The translations under genes and the position numbers were made by a program. Positions 63,568-64,000 of a stretch of DNA of 64,000 bases are shown piece by piece. The DNA comes from an uncultured Chlorobiota bacterium. Lineage in GTDB: Bacteria > Bacteroidota > Ignavibacteria > UBA10030 > UBA6906. Below the pieces are notes generated by a model. It did not search any database. It worked only from the letters and a program-made list of their open reading frames with translations, and was not told the origin of the DNA. Within the stretch, counting starts at the first letter, position 1, and each line of letters begins with the position of its first letter. The stretch spans positions 1 to 64,000 of the forward strand of contig CAADGV010000012.1 of the NCBI GenBank assembly GCA_900696645.1, given 5' to 3'.

Positions 63568-64000
63568 TCAGAAGGCGCTGACAAATCCCGCGCTAATTTT
63601 GTTTGCCTTCGCAACAAAATCATATGTGTATTCGCCGATGAGGCGTATGTTCCGCGCAGGCAGGAAGCTGAAGTGCCCGGTTGCAGAGTGATACTTGTAG
63701 TTTCCGGGGAGGATCTCCACCCAGTTGTAAAGCGCGGCGGCATACCAACGGCTTTTGTCGCCATCGGGGGAATAGATCAACTCACCGAATGCGCCGCGGG
63801 TTTTCGTTTTTCGTCCTGCGTTCATGAACGCAGGATCTGTATCCTGACGTTCTACGTATTGCACATTCAACTCAACATGTTCTGTCGCAAGTGTCACGTC
63901 GGGCCCAACCATCCAAAGGGAATTCACTTTGCCGAATCTCTCTTCCTTCCCTGCATAACCAAATCCGCCTATCCGCACATAATCGGATACTTCTTGCGAC
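63568..64000 (-). CDS. 3' part of an outer membrane beta-barrel protein gene, cut by the window edge
   Basis: At least 143 codons, open to position 64000 on the minus strand (the V in front of RIGGFGYAG is an internal codon, not a start). Alternating polar/aromatic strands (YAAALYNWVEIL, YHSATGHFSFLPARNIRLI, YTYDFVAKANKI) and a C-terminal Phe (GFVSAF) indicate the last strands of a barrel with the BAM signal. Specific family not recognisable from this part. Confidence 0.75.
   Translation of the reverse strand, partial: SQEVSDYVRIGGFGYAGKEERFGKVNSLWMVGPDVTLATEHVELNVQYVERQDTDPAFMNAGRKTKTRGAFGELIYSPDGDKSRWYAAALYNWVEILPGNYKYHSATGHFSFLPARNIRLIGEYTYDFVAKANKISAGFVSAF

Overview
The window reads as one contig from a free-living, diderm, moderate-GC bacterium of the Bacteroidota/Chlorobiota side of the FCB group. 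Ignavibacteria-like is my best guess from composition and gene content; there is no rRNA here to prove it. Pointers are two secreted proteins ending in a type IX secretion sorting domain with the NYPNPFNPST signature, an LpxH-type lipid A enzyme, a C-terminal beta-barrel fragment ending in Phe, homodimeric pyruvate dehydrogenase, ThyX, queuosine genes and a split proton-translocating transhydrogenase.

Layout. Positions 1-15090 are accessory and the most unusual part. Two paralogous gene sets point away from each other around an IS110-family transposase (7320-8633). Each set reads A (about 337 aa, unrecognised, possibly a distant sigma-like factor), B (about 280 aa, N-terminal zinc-binding anti-sigma motif H-x3-C-x2-C), C (N-terminal Lon/S16-like protease domain, one membrane helix, C-terminal FG-GAP/VCBS-type repeats), then D, a T9SS-sorted secreted beta-propeller protein. 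The left C protein keeps the Ser-Lys dyad; the right one has Glu in place of the Ser. I infer a transmembrane signalling module in which the outer propeller senses, the inner Lon-like domain acts on or binds the anti-sigma-like partner, and the A protein is released; the right copy may be a non-catalytic version.

15566-31300 is metabolic: an enolase-superfamily hydroxyproline dehydratase, a CAU tRNA (probably tRNA-Ile2), a SnoaL-like lipoprotein, pntAA-pntAB-pntB, a succinate-semialdehyde dehydrogenase-type enzyme, then a pyruvate dehydrogenase locus (lpd, aceF, a GxxExxY gene, aceE) with lipoate ligase divergent from it. Gene junctions in that locus carry copies of a CACAGAG/ACCAAGA-type inverted repeat; two copies bracket the GxxExxY gene within a few bases. 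A di-iron RIC/YtfE repair protein and a Crp/Fnr regulator follow.

31500-41100 is housekeeping on the plus strand: dihaem cytochrome c, thyX-folA, a lone ABC ATPase, leucine dehydrogenase, nusB, an MFS exporter, LpxH-like hydrolase and a class A penicillin-binding protein. 41100-51500 mixes a TolB-like/TPR membrane protein, a thioredoxin-fold lipoprotein, queF plus a queuosine-precursor transporter, a nitrilase-family amidase behind a cold-shock gene, a second cold-shock gene, two tiny genes, class I aldolase, an orphan DNA methyltransferase, a pterin dehydratase, a VOC protein and a lipoprotein. 51700-61970 is a signalling island: two multi-PAS histidine kinases, a NarL-type regulator, a receiver-HDOD protein and a receiver fused to a decayed HD-GYP domain. 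The window closes with a PLP-dependent sulfur amino acid enzyme and the 3' part of an outer membrane protein gene running off the edge.
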